Source of the DNA: Sipunculus nudus
Lineage: Eukaryota > Annelida > Sipuncula > Golfingiida > Sipunculidae
Direction: 5' to 3'
Length of the DNA stretch: 64,000 bases
Assembly (NCBI GenBank): GCA_026874595.1
Contig: CM049309.1
Coordinates: 94,822,723 to 94,886,722, forward strand
Shown here piece after piece: positions 37,155-48,187 of this stretch. Position numbers and translations under genes: made by a program. The notes below the pieces were generated by a model, which did not search any database, had not been told where the DNA came from, and worked only from the letters and a program-made list of their open reading frames with translations. Position 1 is the stretch's first letter. Each line of letters starts with the position of its first letter.

Positions 37155-38806
37155 AACAAGGGACCCATGGGTCACGTCACTCAGCTGAATTTTGGAAAAT
37201 ATTAGCAACTGCAAAATATTTTTATTTCTTTTGGTTTTTCATGTATATTAGCATTTGAAAAGCTAAGAGAAAACGGACCTGCTAAAATGAAACTCTGTAT
37301 ATAATAGAATAATGGACATGAGCTGAAGCACATGCACTGTGTAATAAATGAAACTTGTAGCCTGAAACCATTTAATGATGCACCAAGGGAAAAATGGGCC
37401 TACGGTAAGTGTTATATAAAAGTTACATTTCATAAACAAATAATGTGTTAAGGTAATTAAGTTTTCAAAAGTTAAAAATATGGCCATAAGAGTTAAAAAT
37501 TAATTCAACAAAGTTTGACCAATATTCCTGATTTTTAAACTAAGTTAATTTAACAGTGTTAAACCGGCCAACTTTAAGAGATATGAATGAAATTCTACAA
37601 AGTATTTACAGATTCTTAAATCTTAAATCACTTACATTAGATCTTAACATTTTATCACATTTGAATATTAGGATTAAATTCCAAAACATTTTTTCTTTAA
37701 AAAAAATCAAAATTGACCAAGTCTCAACAAAAAGAATTTAACATTAAAATTATAAGATTTGTCTTGTTTATTAGTCCTGTGTATTGAAGGGGTAAGTGAG
37801 GGAGGGGTCTCTGTTGTCACTGCTTGTTGCTGAAAAAAATGTGAAATTATAAGATTCTTCTTATTTATAGATCAGGTCTTAATAGAATTGAGGGTGGGGG
37901 GGGGGGGGGGGGGTTAGAGAGAAAGGCTCCATGTGGTACTAACTGCAGACAGTCTGATTAAGCTCAACAAGAGAGAGGGCTTGCCCTAGTGATGGGATTA
38001 CATAATAACACCCTTGGGAGCATAGACAACTGCACTGAATGACCTATAGTGACTAAAGTGGACTGCTTGACAATGTAAGGGAATGCAACAAGAGCCTCCA
38101 ATAAAAATTAAATTACTAGCCTCATTTTGCAGCTTTTATTTTCAAATTTCAGAATTTAACAGATTAAATCCTTATGTGTACATGCTGTGAAAATTAAATC
38201 CACAGTACTTACAGGAAAAATAAGGTGCCATGGCCAAAGTTGGGCAAAATTTAGTACTGAATTTATATTTATGCTAATAACTTAAATAAATTGAAAAATT
38301 CAGATCTAATTTTCGGTATACAATTAAATCTTGATTAAATGAACTTATTTCCCTGAAAAAAAGTCTCTAGCATCAGCAATTCTTATGTTATGTGAGTAAA
38401 TATATTTCCTAAATTTTAACAAGGTGCATTATGTTTGGGCCCATAACTTCAACAAATTACGCAATACTGACCTAATTTTTTAAATGTACATAGGAAATGT
38501 ATGGAAGAATCAGAATTTTTACTATGATCAAATTCAGATCAGTGGTTTTGATATAAGACAGTCTTGAACTGAAACAATGGGTTTTTAATGGAACATGGAG
38601 GTTTTTCCTTAATATCTCCAAGGAACGAAGTCTAAGTGACCCAATTTTCAGTATGGTAGGAAATTTTGGGGACATCTAACTGTATGCAAAATTTTGGATT
38701 TGTAAAATCAACGGTTTCAAAACGTGCCCTGTTAATGGACGGCCGGCCGGACGGACAAAGGACAACGACTATAGCTCAGATGACTTACAGTCAGCTGAGC
38801 TAAAAA
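37155..38806 (+). mobile_element. Family D element with plausible 5' and 3' ends
   Basis: The left end is AACAAGG followed by the perfect palindrome GACCCATGGGTC (37162-37173) and CTCAGCTGA (37180-37188). The right end has a GGACGGCCGGCCGGACGG-like tract and the stem-loop 38773-38801 (arms AGCTCAG..TGACT and AGTCA..CTGAGCT), then AAAAA. CTCAGCTGA at the left is the inverse of TCAGCTGAG in the right stem. The D body is clear from about 38100. That the left motif belongs to the same element is inference. Confidence 0.6.
37896..37913. repeat. G18 homopolymer
   Basis: Eighteen G in a row preceded by GAGGGT. On the transcribed-intron strand this is a C run. Confidence 0.9.
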
Positions 38807-39450
38807 TGGGGTTCTTGGTATTGACTGTCTAGCAGGATTTCATGTAGAATTTGGGCGAGGTCTATATGTGGCTTTAAACAGATGGCAGAGGGAATACAGA
38901 AGTTATTATTTTTCATAACTTCAAACAATCATTGCTAAAGATCGTTTGTTTTTCTGAATTGCTGTGAATGTGCTGTGAAGTCAAACATGTACACAAGCCC
39001 CAGTGTCAGAGGATCGTAAAGTACTATGGAAGTTGGCAGATGTGGTTGGGGAGGGGGGTGTTTAGGATATAAAAAATATTAAAAAAAAAAATCAATTTTG
39101 AGAGGACCTGGGGCTCTTATTATGTTGAATACGGTATATATATTAGCATTTGAAAAGCTAGGAGGAAACTGCCTTGCTTACTGGTGATAATCAAATATTA
39201 AATATATATTTGCTGAACTAATACTGTGCACTTTATGGATTATATCAAAGATGCAGGAGCCCCTCAAATATTTCTAGAAGTATCGTTATTTCAGCTATGT
39301 TACATTAAATGTGCATAAAATAACCATGGGAATGTATGAACACCTGTCAATTATAAAATAAGGTAGAAAGTGGAGATTAGCTGAAGTATAATAATACACA
39401 TTTAATTTATTAACTGAAAAAAAATGCTGTAAAAAAATAAAACAAATGAA
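38807..39450. other. Low-repeat intronic sequence
   Basis: No gene was recognised. A short TTAGCATTTGAAAAGCTA segment (39140s) is shared with 37249-37265. Confidence 0.5.
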
Positions 39451-40170
39451 GAACAAGGCCTACAGGCCTAATGTGAACCTGTGCATTGGGAAATACACCA
39501 GGTATAATGCTTCAATGCTGGACCATTACTTCTCATGTATATGAACAATGCAAGTACTAAACATTTTGAATAAGAAACAATTACACAAACATCACTGCTG
39601 AAATTCTGGCATGGGTGCACACAACACAATAATGATTGTAGCTGGAACCACCTGTCTTGTATACAACAAAGCTATCAGAGATATATACATATGCCCAATT
39701 TCAGACTGATATATCAAACCCCTCCTGAAAATAAGCAGGGACACGCACTGTGCAAAAATAATTGTAAGTGGCACCACCAGTCTTGTATATGACAAAGCTA
39801 TTCGATATGTATATATATGCCAAATTTTACGCTGATATATCAAATTCCTCTTTAGAAATAAGCAGGCACATACACTGTGCAAAAGTCATTGTAGGTGGCA
39901 ACACCTGTCTTGTCAACGAGAAAGCCATCAAAGACACAGACAGGTCAAAATATCAGGCCAATACATCAAACTTACCTTGAGTCTGATGCATGGGGCTGAC
40001 CAGGCTTAGGTGAGAAAGGCAGTTGCCCCGAGTGAACTGTGACAAATTTGCTGGCTCAGGCTACTGCACTGAGTTAACTGGTGACCTGCACCTGGCTAGA
40101 CTGAGTGAATTTTTGACCTGTACCGGGCTGCACTGAGTGTACTCTTGATCTGTTGCATAATATGACACAG

Positions 40171-40370
40171 TTGGCAGTCTGCCAAAGCTATAAATAGATC
40201 CAGGCTGAACTTTGGTGCCAAATATGATGTAGTGGGCAGTCTGCTAACGCTATAAATAGAATGCAGCTACCACACTGAGTGAACTCCTGACCCATACCTG
40301 GCTGCACTGAGTGAACTCTTGACCTGTTGCCTAATCTGATACAGTTGGCAGTCTGCCTAAGCTATAAATA
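40171..40370 (+). promoter_or_regulatory. NFI-like palindrome/TATA cassettes in family B
   Basis: TTGGCAGTCTGCCAA (40171-40185) has the form TTGGC-N5-GCCAA, the nuclear factor I consensus. It is followed after three bases by TATAAATA (40189-40196). A second TATAAATA (40251-40258) follows GGCAGTCTGCTAA. A third cassette has TTGGCAGTCTGCCTA (40345-40359) and TATAAATA (40363-40370). Promoter activity is inference from the motifs. Confidence 0.45.
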
Positions 40371-43300
40371 GATCCAGACTGACCTCTTGCCTGTTGCCAA
40401 ATCTGAAATTGTAGCCACACCATTGCATAAGCTCATGCAGGGGCCCTGCCCTGAGGGGCATGACACCCATGAAGTGATCACATGGTGCCCATGAGGTGTT
40501 CACGTCACCCATGAGGTGATCACATACCTTGTGCTTGGCTGCACTGATTGAACTCTTGACCTATATCTGACTGCACTGAATATACTCTTGATCTGTTGCC
40601 AAATCTGAAACAGTTGGCAGTTTCTCAACCTTTTTAAAGATACAGACACAATCTTGGCCTGTTGGTAAATCTTTTTACACATACTGAAAGACTTTGGTTA
40701 AAATGCTTATTTACAAGCTGACATATTCATAAACTTTTTACCAAAATATCTTAATTAATAAAAAATGCAGTCCAATAATTCTGCCAAAAATCATTCAAGT
40801 AAATTTGAACAAAGGCCACCTATGAACAATTTTTGTGCAATGTTGCAGGTTATAATTGAAACAATAATTTTGTAGAAGAACAGATTTGCAGTCCACAGTT
40901 TGAAATAGGCATAATAATGGCCATAAGACCACCTTAAGCTTTTCTAATATGATTGAAAGAACCATGTCCTGGGATAATTCTTTTGAAAAACTGAACAATT
41001 CAACTTGGCAGTTTCATCATTAAGCTGAAAGAGGCTAATATTAGGAGGTTTTTTGCCCATAAAAAAAACAGGTCAATGTAGGTGGCACCACAAAATCTGC
41101 AATTTCAAATATGAGTCATGTGTACAACATTTGCACAATACCTGGTAATGCTAGCTTCTGTCATTTCTGAGAGTACTATGTCAGTATGCTTACTTGGCCA
41201 AATGACTTTTCAAATTTGTGTAACTCCACTAAAATTCATCAAATGCAAACCATTTGAACAAACTTGAGAGGGCTTGCCGCTGGGATCATTTCTGTAAAAT
41301 ATTGAACAATTTGGCAGGACCATTTACAAGAAGAAGACTTTTGAAAGTTTTTCAGCTTTTTCCCTATAAAATCTAAGTAAATGTAGATAGCAAAATAATA
41401 AGCTGAATCCCACAACATTTGACATGTGACAGATTATTGCATAAAATCTGGGGATGGTCGCTCCTGCTATTCCTGAGAAATTATGGGTTAATGTACAGAT
41501 AACCAATGACCCCCGTACAAAAAAGTGTTTCGGAGGAGAAGACTTTTAAAGGTTTTTTTAGCTTTTTCTCTATAAAATTTAAGAAAATTTTCAGATGGCT
41601 AATTTTTTGCATTAAATTTTATGATGCTAGCTCCAATCATTTTCAAAATAGTATGCGTTAACGTACAGAAGACAAATGCCGTCACACCATCGCATTAGCT
41701 CACAGGTTAACTTAAAATTAATACAGATGCATATTGAATGCAAAATTGTAATACAGATACATCTCACTGATGACAAAATCTTGAATTAATTTGACTATGG
41801 ATATCAATATTTATAATCCATGTACAGCCGTCTTTATATACCCACAGAGAGCTGTATACCTGTGATTGTAAACATTGCCTGGCATGAGGAATATCTAAAA
41901 ATCATAAATCTACATTTTTTAAAAGCTTTTAAAAAACATACTTGTCAATATTAACCATTGTTTACCTGAAATCTAAATGTCTAGAGGCATGATGTAATAA
42001 ATGCTGATAAACTGGTGCCAGTCTAGATGTATCTGCTTCACACAGCTAACATTTATGGTAAAATTACTCAATTGAATCTTTATAATTCAGCCAAAATTCA
42101 TTCTTTGGAACCATAAAAGACAATTATTATAAGAATTATTCAGGGGATTATTCTTGTAAAATATTAAACAAATTGGCCTCAGTAGGGTCAGTCAAAAAAA
42201 TTTTTACAGGTTTATAACTCATATGGGAAAATACAGCAAAATGGCTAAGTAAAGCTTCCCATAACTCAGCCAAAAATCACTGAACCAAAACCATTTGAAC
42301 AAACTTGAATTATCAGCATCTAAGGATAATTAATGTGTGAGATTTAAGAATTTGGACCAGTGGTTTTTGAGGAGAAGATCTTTGTAGCCACTGAGCTAAA
42401 ATGGGCTGTTACAGCATATGACTAAATTTAGCTTCCCATAACTCAGCCAAAAGTCACTGAACTGAGACCATTTGAACAAACTTCAGAAAGCACTACCCTA
42501 GAATCATTTGTGTGTGATATTAAACTATTTGGCCATATGGTTTCAGAGAAGAAGTTTTTTGTAGCCCTCAGTATGATACAGGCACTGATGACCCCCGTAC
42601 AAAAAAGACCGATGCAGGTGGCGCCACCAATACCTAAATTTCAGATATGTCTCATGTGAACAACATTGGCATAAAATTTGGTGATGACAGCTCCAGCCGT
42701 TTCTGAGATTGTAATTTTAGTATGCTTTTATGGACAGATGACTAAGTTCAACTTCCTCTAACTCGGCCAAAAATCACCAAACTTAAACCATTCGAACAAA
42801 CTTGAGAAAGATTGTTCCAGGGATCATTTCTGTGAAATATTGGACAATTTTGCTGAACAGTTTCAGAGAAGATTTTTAAAGCTTTTTTAGCTTTTTCCCT
42901 ATAAAATCTAAGAAAATGCAGTTAATAAGCAAAATCCGATAAAGTTTTTTAGATGAATAATTTTTTGCATAAAATTTGGTGATGCTACCTCTTGCTGATT
43001 TCAAGATAGTATGGGTTAACGTACAGACGACGGACGACGGACACCGGACGATGCCACACCATCGCATAAGCTCACAGGTTCCCTAACAAATTGGCCTCAG
43101 TGGAGTCAGTCAAAAAATGTTTTACAGGTTTATAACTCGTATGGGAAAATACAGAAAAATGGCTAAGTTCAGCTTTCCATTACTCAGCCAAAAATCACTG
43201 AACCAAAACCATTTGAACAAACTTGAATTATCAACATCTAAGGATAATTAATGTGTGAGATTTAAGAATTTGACCCAGTGGTTTTTGAGAAGAAGATCTT

Positions 43301-44027
43301 TGTAGCCACTGAGCTAAAATGGGCTGTTACAGCATATGACTAAATTCAGCTTCCCATATCTCAGCCAAAAATCACTGAACTGAGACCATTTGAACAAACT
43401 TCAGAAAGCACTACCCTAGGATGATTTCTGTGCAATATTAAACAATTTGGCCATATTGTTTCAGAGAAGAAGTTTTTTGTAGACGTCAGTATAATATGGG
43501 CACTGATGACCCCTGTACAAAAAAGGCCGATATAGGTGGCGCCACCAATACCTCAATTTCAGATATGACTCATTTGATCAACATTGGCATAAAATTTGGT
43601 GATGACAGCTTCAGCCATTCCTGAGATTGTAATTTTAGTATGCTTTTTTGGACAGATGACTAAGTGCAACTTCCGGTAACTCGGCCAAAAATCACTGAAC
43701 TTAAACCATTCAAACAAACTTGAGAAAGGTTGTTCCGGGGATCATTTCTGTGAAATATTGGACAATTTGGCTGAACAATTTCAGAGAAGAAGATTTTTAA
43801 AGCTTTTTTAGCTTTTCCCCTATAAAATCTAAGAAAATGCAGTTAGTCAAAAAATAAGCAAAGTCCGATAGAGTTTTTTAGATGACTAATTTTTTGCATA
43901 AAATTTGGTGATGCTAACTCTTGCCGTTTTCAAGATAGTATGGGTTAATGTACAGATGACGGACGGATGGACGGACGACGCCACACCATCGCATAAGCTC
44001 ACAGGTTCGCTAAAAACAGATGAGTTG

Positions 44028-44297
44028 TTTTGATTTTAGGCAGTCTGTGTGATAATAGTTTTTTTTATGGAAAACTGAGGTTTTCCTTTAATTTCTCAAA
44101 GGAACAAAGTCACAGTGATCCTGTTTTAGTTTGGTAGGTGATTTTGGGGACATATGGAACAGTAGGCCGAAATTTGGATTTGAAGGTCTAACAGTTTCAA
44201 AACATGCCAGTCTAATGGACAGACAGACGGATGGACAGACGACAGACAATGGACCATAATTGTAGCTCATATGACTTATAGTCATCTGAGCTAAAAA
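44028..44297 (+). mobile_element. Family D 3' fragment nested in family C
   Basis: It starts inside the D body (AGATGAGTTGTTTTGATTTT), has an ACGG-type tract and the terminal stem-loop 44264-44292, then AAAAA. Family C resumes at 44298 with CCTACCCTAGGAT. The stem differs from the usual D stem (AGCTCA-T-ATGACT with AGTCAT-C-TGAGCT), so the position of the mismatch moved. Confidence 0.75.
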
Positions 44298-44952
44298 CCC
44301 TACCCTAGGATAATTATTGTGAAAATATTAAACCATTCACCTTGACATTTCATCATAAGACATTTTTAAGCTGAAAGAGGCAATAATTGCCTCTAAAAAA
44401 CAGGTTGATGTTTGTGTTGCTACAAGACCTCAATTTCAAATATGAGTCATGTGACCAACATTTGCACAAACTTTGTGATGCTAGCTCCTATAGTTTCCGA
44501 TATTGTTATGTTAGTATGCGTACATATCTAAATGACTAAATTCAAATTCTTTTAACCTGGCCAAAATACATCGAACCCAAACCATTTGAACAAACTTGAG
44601 AGAGCTCGTCTCTGGGATTATTTCTATGAAAGTTTGAAAAATTTGGCTGAATTATTTTTTAGAAGAAGATTTTCAAAGGTTTTCAAGCTTTTTCTCTGTA
44701 AAATGTAAGCTTGCACCACAAAAAGCTCAATCCAACAACATTTGATATGTGACTGATATTTGTGTGAAATTTGGGGGTGCCAGCTCCTACTATTCCTGAG
44801 AAGTTATGGGTTAATGCACTTATGACTGATGACCCCCGTACAAGGAAGGTAGATGCAAGTAGCCCACCAATTCCTCATTTTACAATATGACTCATGTGAC
44901 CAACATTTGCATAAACTTTGGTGATAATAGTTCCAGCCAGTTTTGACATTGT

Positions 44953-47268
44953 AATTGTATCCGCCAAAACAGAGTTTTGCGGATACTATGTTTTCAGCTG
45001 CACGCCACCGCCGCCGCCGCGGCCGCCGCGTAGGTGTCCGGAGAACTCCTCCGTAACTGCTGGGCGGAATTTTACGAAACCCGGGATTATGTTCAGGTCA
45101 CATGTGAACTGCTGCGCCCCGATTTTGTTTTGACCTCTGACCTTTCCTCTGCGCTCTGCGTCCGTTTGTGCGTCTGTTTCCACACATAACCCACATATCT
45201 CGGGAACCGTTTGACCGATCAGGAAAAATTTTTTGCACAAACGTAACCTTTGGAGAGCTTTATAACATACACAAACAATGGTGGCGCCACCTGCAACCAT
45301 GTTTGCACAGTGTCCATCTGTTCGTCTGCCTTGGGTTAAAATCACTCGTATCTCTGCAGTGACTTGACTAATTCACCTGAAATTCGGCATGCGTAAACAT
45401 CCTGGATAGCTTTTCTGATTTTATGACAGGTGGCGCCACCTACATTCACGTTTACGCTGCAGACATCCAAGCTCATATCTCGGGAACCGTTTGACCGATC
45501 AGGAAAATTTTTTTGCACAAATGTAGCCCTTGGAGAGCTTTATAACATACAAGAAAAATGGTGGCGCCACCTGCAACCATGTTTGCACAGTGTCCATCTG
45601 TTCGTCTGCCTAGGGTTAAAATCACTCATATCTCTGCAGTGACTTGACTAATTCACCTGAAATTCACCATGTGTAAACATCCTGGATAGCTTTTCTGATT
45701 TTATGACAGGTGGTGCCACCTACATTCACGTTTACGCTGCAGACATCCAAGCTCATATCTCGGGAACCGTTTGACCGATCAGGAAAATTTTTTTTGCACA
45801 AATGTAGCCCTTGGATAGCTTTATAACATACACAAAAAATGGTGGCGCCACCTGCAACCATGTTTGCACAGTGTCTATCTGTTCGTCTGCCTTGGGTTAA
45901 AATCACTCATATCTCTGCAGTGACTTGACTAATTCACCTGAAATTCACCATGCGTAAACATCCTGGATAGCTTTTCTGATTTTATGACAGGTGGCGCCAC
46001 CTACATTCACGTTTACGCTGCAGACATCCAAGCTCATATCTCGGGAACCGTTTGACAGATCAGGAAAATTTTTTTGCACAAATGTAGCCCTTGGATAGCT
46101 TTATAACATACACAAAAAATGGTGGTGCCACCTGCAACCATGTTTGCACAGTGTCTATCTGTTCGTCTGCCTTGGGTTAAAATCACTCATATCTCTGCAG
46201 TGACTTGACTAATTCACCTGAAATTCACCATGCGTAAACATCCTGGATAGCTTTTCTGATTTTATGACAGGTGGTGCCACCTACATTCACGTTTACGCTG
46301 CAGACATCCAAGCTGATATCTCGGGAACCGTTTGACCGATCAGGAAAATTTTTTTGCACAAATGTAGCCCTTGGAGAGCTTTATATCATACAAGAAAAAT
46401 GGTGGCACCACCTGCAACCATGTTTGCACAGTGTCCATCTGTTCGTCTGCCTAGGGTTAAAATCACTCATATCTCTGCAGTGACTTGACTAATTCACCTG
46501 AAATTCGGCATGCTTATACATCCTGGATAGTTATCTGATTTTATGACAGGTGGTGCCACCTACATTCACGTTTACGCTGCAGACATCCAAGCTCATATCT
46601 CGGGAACCGTTTGACCGATCAGGAAAATTTTTTTGCACAAATGTAGCCCTTGGATAGCTTTATAACATACACAAAAAATGGTGGCGTCACCTGCAACCAT
46701 GTTTGCACAGTGTCCATCTGTTCGTCTGCCTTGGGATAAAATCACTCATATCTCGACAGTGGTTTGACATATCTGCCTAAAATTTTGCAAGTTTATACAT
46801 CCCCGACAGCTCTCTTGATTTTATGACAGGTGGCGCCAACTGCATTCTAGTTTATGCAGCAGATATCCAAGCTCATATCTTGGGAACCGTTTGACCGATT
46901 GGGCCAAAGTTTTGCATGAGTATAGTTCTCACATAGCTCTTTATCATACGCTAAACTGGTGGCGCCACCTGCAACCCTTTTTTGCACAGCATCCATCTGT
47001 TTGTCTGCCAAGGGCAAAAATCACTCATATACATGTAGTGGTTTGACCTATCTGCCTTAAATTTTGCATATGTATACAACTTGGACGGCTTTCTGGATTT
47101 TGTGGTAGGTGGCGCAACCTACATACACAATTTGGCTGCAGACATCCATGCTAATATGCAACACTTCACTCTATTTCCCCTTGCCACTCAATCCATGCCT
47201 CACTTCACCCATTCCACTCTGATTTAGGCGGATACAAGTAGTCACTTGTCGACTACCCGTATTCTAGT
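44953..47268 (-). mobile_element. Element A, copy 3, inverted, inserted in family C
   Basis: On the minus strand this has the same left end (AACTAGAATACGGGTAGTC, GACTAC hairpin partner, TGTATCCGCC), the same 279-bp dimers and the same right stem-loop (44957-44986) as the copy at 18263. The flanks GACATTGTAATT (left) and TATAGTATGCTTTTTT (right) together reproduce the uninterrupted family C sequence at 42707-42727 and 43625-43645. The insertion borders can therefore be set to within a few bases and leave no long target duplication. A CCACCGCCGCCGCCGCGG stretch follows the hairpin near 45004-45025. Confidence 0.85.
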
Positions 47269-47870
47269 TATAGTATGCTTTTTTGCCAAATGACTAAGTT
47301 CAATGTCCTGTAACTTGGCCAAAAATCACCAAAGTTGAACCGATCACACAAATTTGAGAGAGATTGTTCCTGGGATCATTTCCTAAAAATATAGGACAAT
47401 TTGGCTGAACAGTTTTGGAAGAGAAGATTTTAAAGGTTTTTCAGCAGTTTCCCTATAAATTTAAGTAAATGCGGATTGCAAATAAATAAGCAAATCCGAT
47501 AGTTTTTTAGATGACTTATTTTTGCATAAAATTTGGTGATGCTAGTTCCTGCCATTTTTGAGATAGTATGGGTTAACCTACAGATGATGGATGACAGACG
47601 GCACCACACCATCGCATGAGCTCAGCTGTTCACTAACAAACACAGACCGACCCTGCTGTCACCTCTGCTTCAAATGCGTACACTTGTCATTATGCAGACT
47701 TGAACATCCTTTAACAGGTATTTTCAGCATTTCAAGAGATCCTGCACATATCTTCATTGTGGGCATACAAATGAAAAACACACAAAAGAAACAGATGGCA
47801 GCTCAGACAAACAGTAGACATACATACATGAGCAAGTACTGGAGTACCATTTTACTGATCATGTACTTAC

Positions 47871-48002
47871 TGGCAGCTTCAATGAAGTTTTCATAAAAAC
47901 TATCATGGATGACTGGATTTGGCAACTCTCTCAAGAACTTCTTCAATGTCCCAGCAATAACTGGAAGCTCGTAGGGTTCTAGGGTAACCTGGGCTGGATC
48001 AC
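47871..48002 (-). CDS. Internal exon, RhoGAP/BH domain of a PI3K p85-like regulatory subunit
   Basis: A 132-nt exon encodes about 44 residues containing ELPVIAGTLKKFLRELPNPV. This matches the RhoGAP fold segment in which a helix ending in (F/Y)L.(E/D)LP is followed by P(V/L)I. The LPNPVI form is typical of the breakpoint-cluster homology (BH) domain of class IA PI3-kinase p85 subunits, where other RhoGAPs usually have LPEPL. The acceptor is strong: a pyrimidine-rich tract (TTTTCCTTTCCTTATTTCAG) just right of 48002. The donor is GTAAGT at 47870-47865. Both ends are phase 1. In the family, p85 binds the p110 catalytic subunit through iSH2 and phosphotyrosines through SH2 domains, and the BH domain contacts small GTPases and PTEN. 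None of those other domains is visible here. The RhoGAP arginine-finger region would lie in an upstream exon outside the window. A different RhoGAP protein is the main alternative. Confidence 0.78.
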
Positions 48003-48187
48003 CTGAAATAAGGAAAGGAAAATCATCAATATCAAAGAAATATAACAAATCATGTCAGTTTCATCACCGGTACCACAGCACTCATCTGCTGAGTCAGCTG
48101 ACACAAACCCTGGCACAAACAACAGCAATGCCATACTCATTATAACTATAACACCTAAGGAAAGTTTGTAAAGGATGCATAAACAGA
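48003..48187. other. Intron flank upstream of the 132-nt exon
   Basis: It contains the polypyrimidine tract and branch region of the acceptor (minus-strand sense). The 62-bp array starts about 185 bases from the exon. Confidence 0.6.

Larger units (their letters stand above)
39451..47640 (+). mobile_element. Family B/C composite, locus 2, with nested D and inverted A
   Basis: The left end has AAGGCCTACAGGCCTAATG and GAACCTGTG (39475-39483). Three C-type 3' ends (CACCATCGCATAAGCTCACA, then GGTTC) lie at about 43063-43085, 43985-44012 and, degenerate, 47607-47635. A related CACCATTGCATAAGCTCA lies at 40421. The block 42171-43088 is followed by a tandem second copy starting at 43089 (shift 918). 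A D fragment (44028-44297) and an A element (44953-47268, minus) interrupt the third unit. Palindromes GGTGGCGCCACC lie at about 42617 and 43536. Confidence 0.7.
11656..47870 (-). other. 36.2-kb intron between the two BH exons
   Basis: The interval runs from the GTAAGT donor at 47870 to the TTCAG acceptor at 11656, in minus-strand orientation, and both flanking exons are phase 1. Almost all large repeats of the window except the 62-bp array lie inside it. It contains two copies of element A in opposite orientation. No gene on either strand inside the intron could be recognised. Confidence 0.7.
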
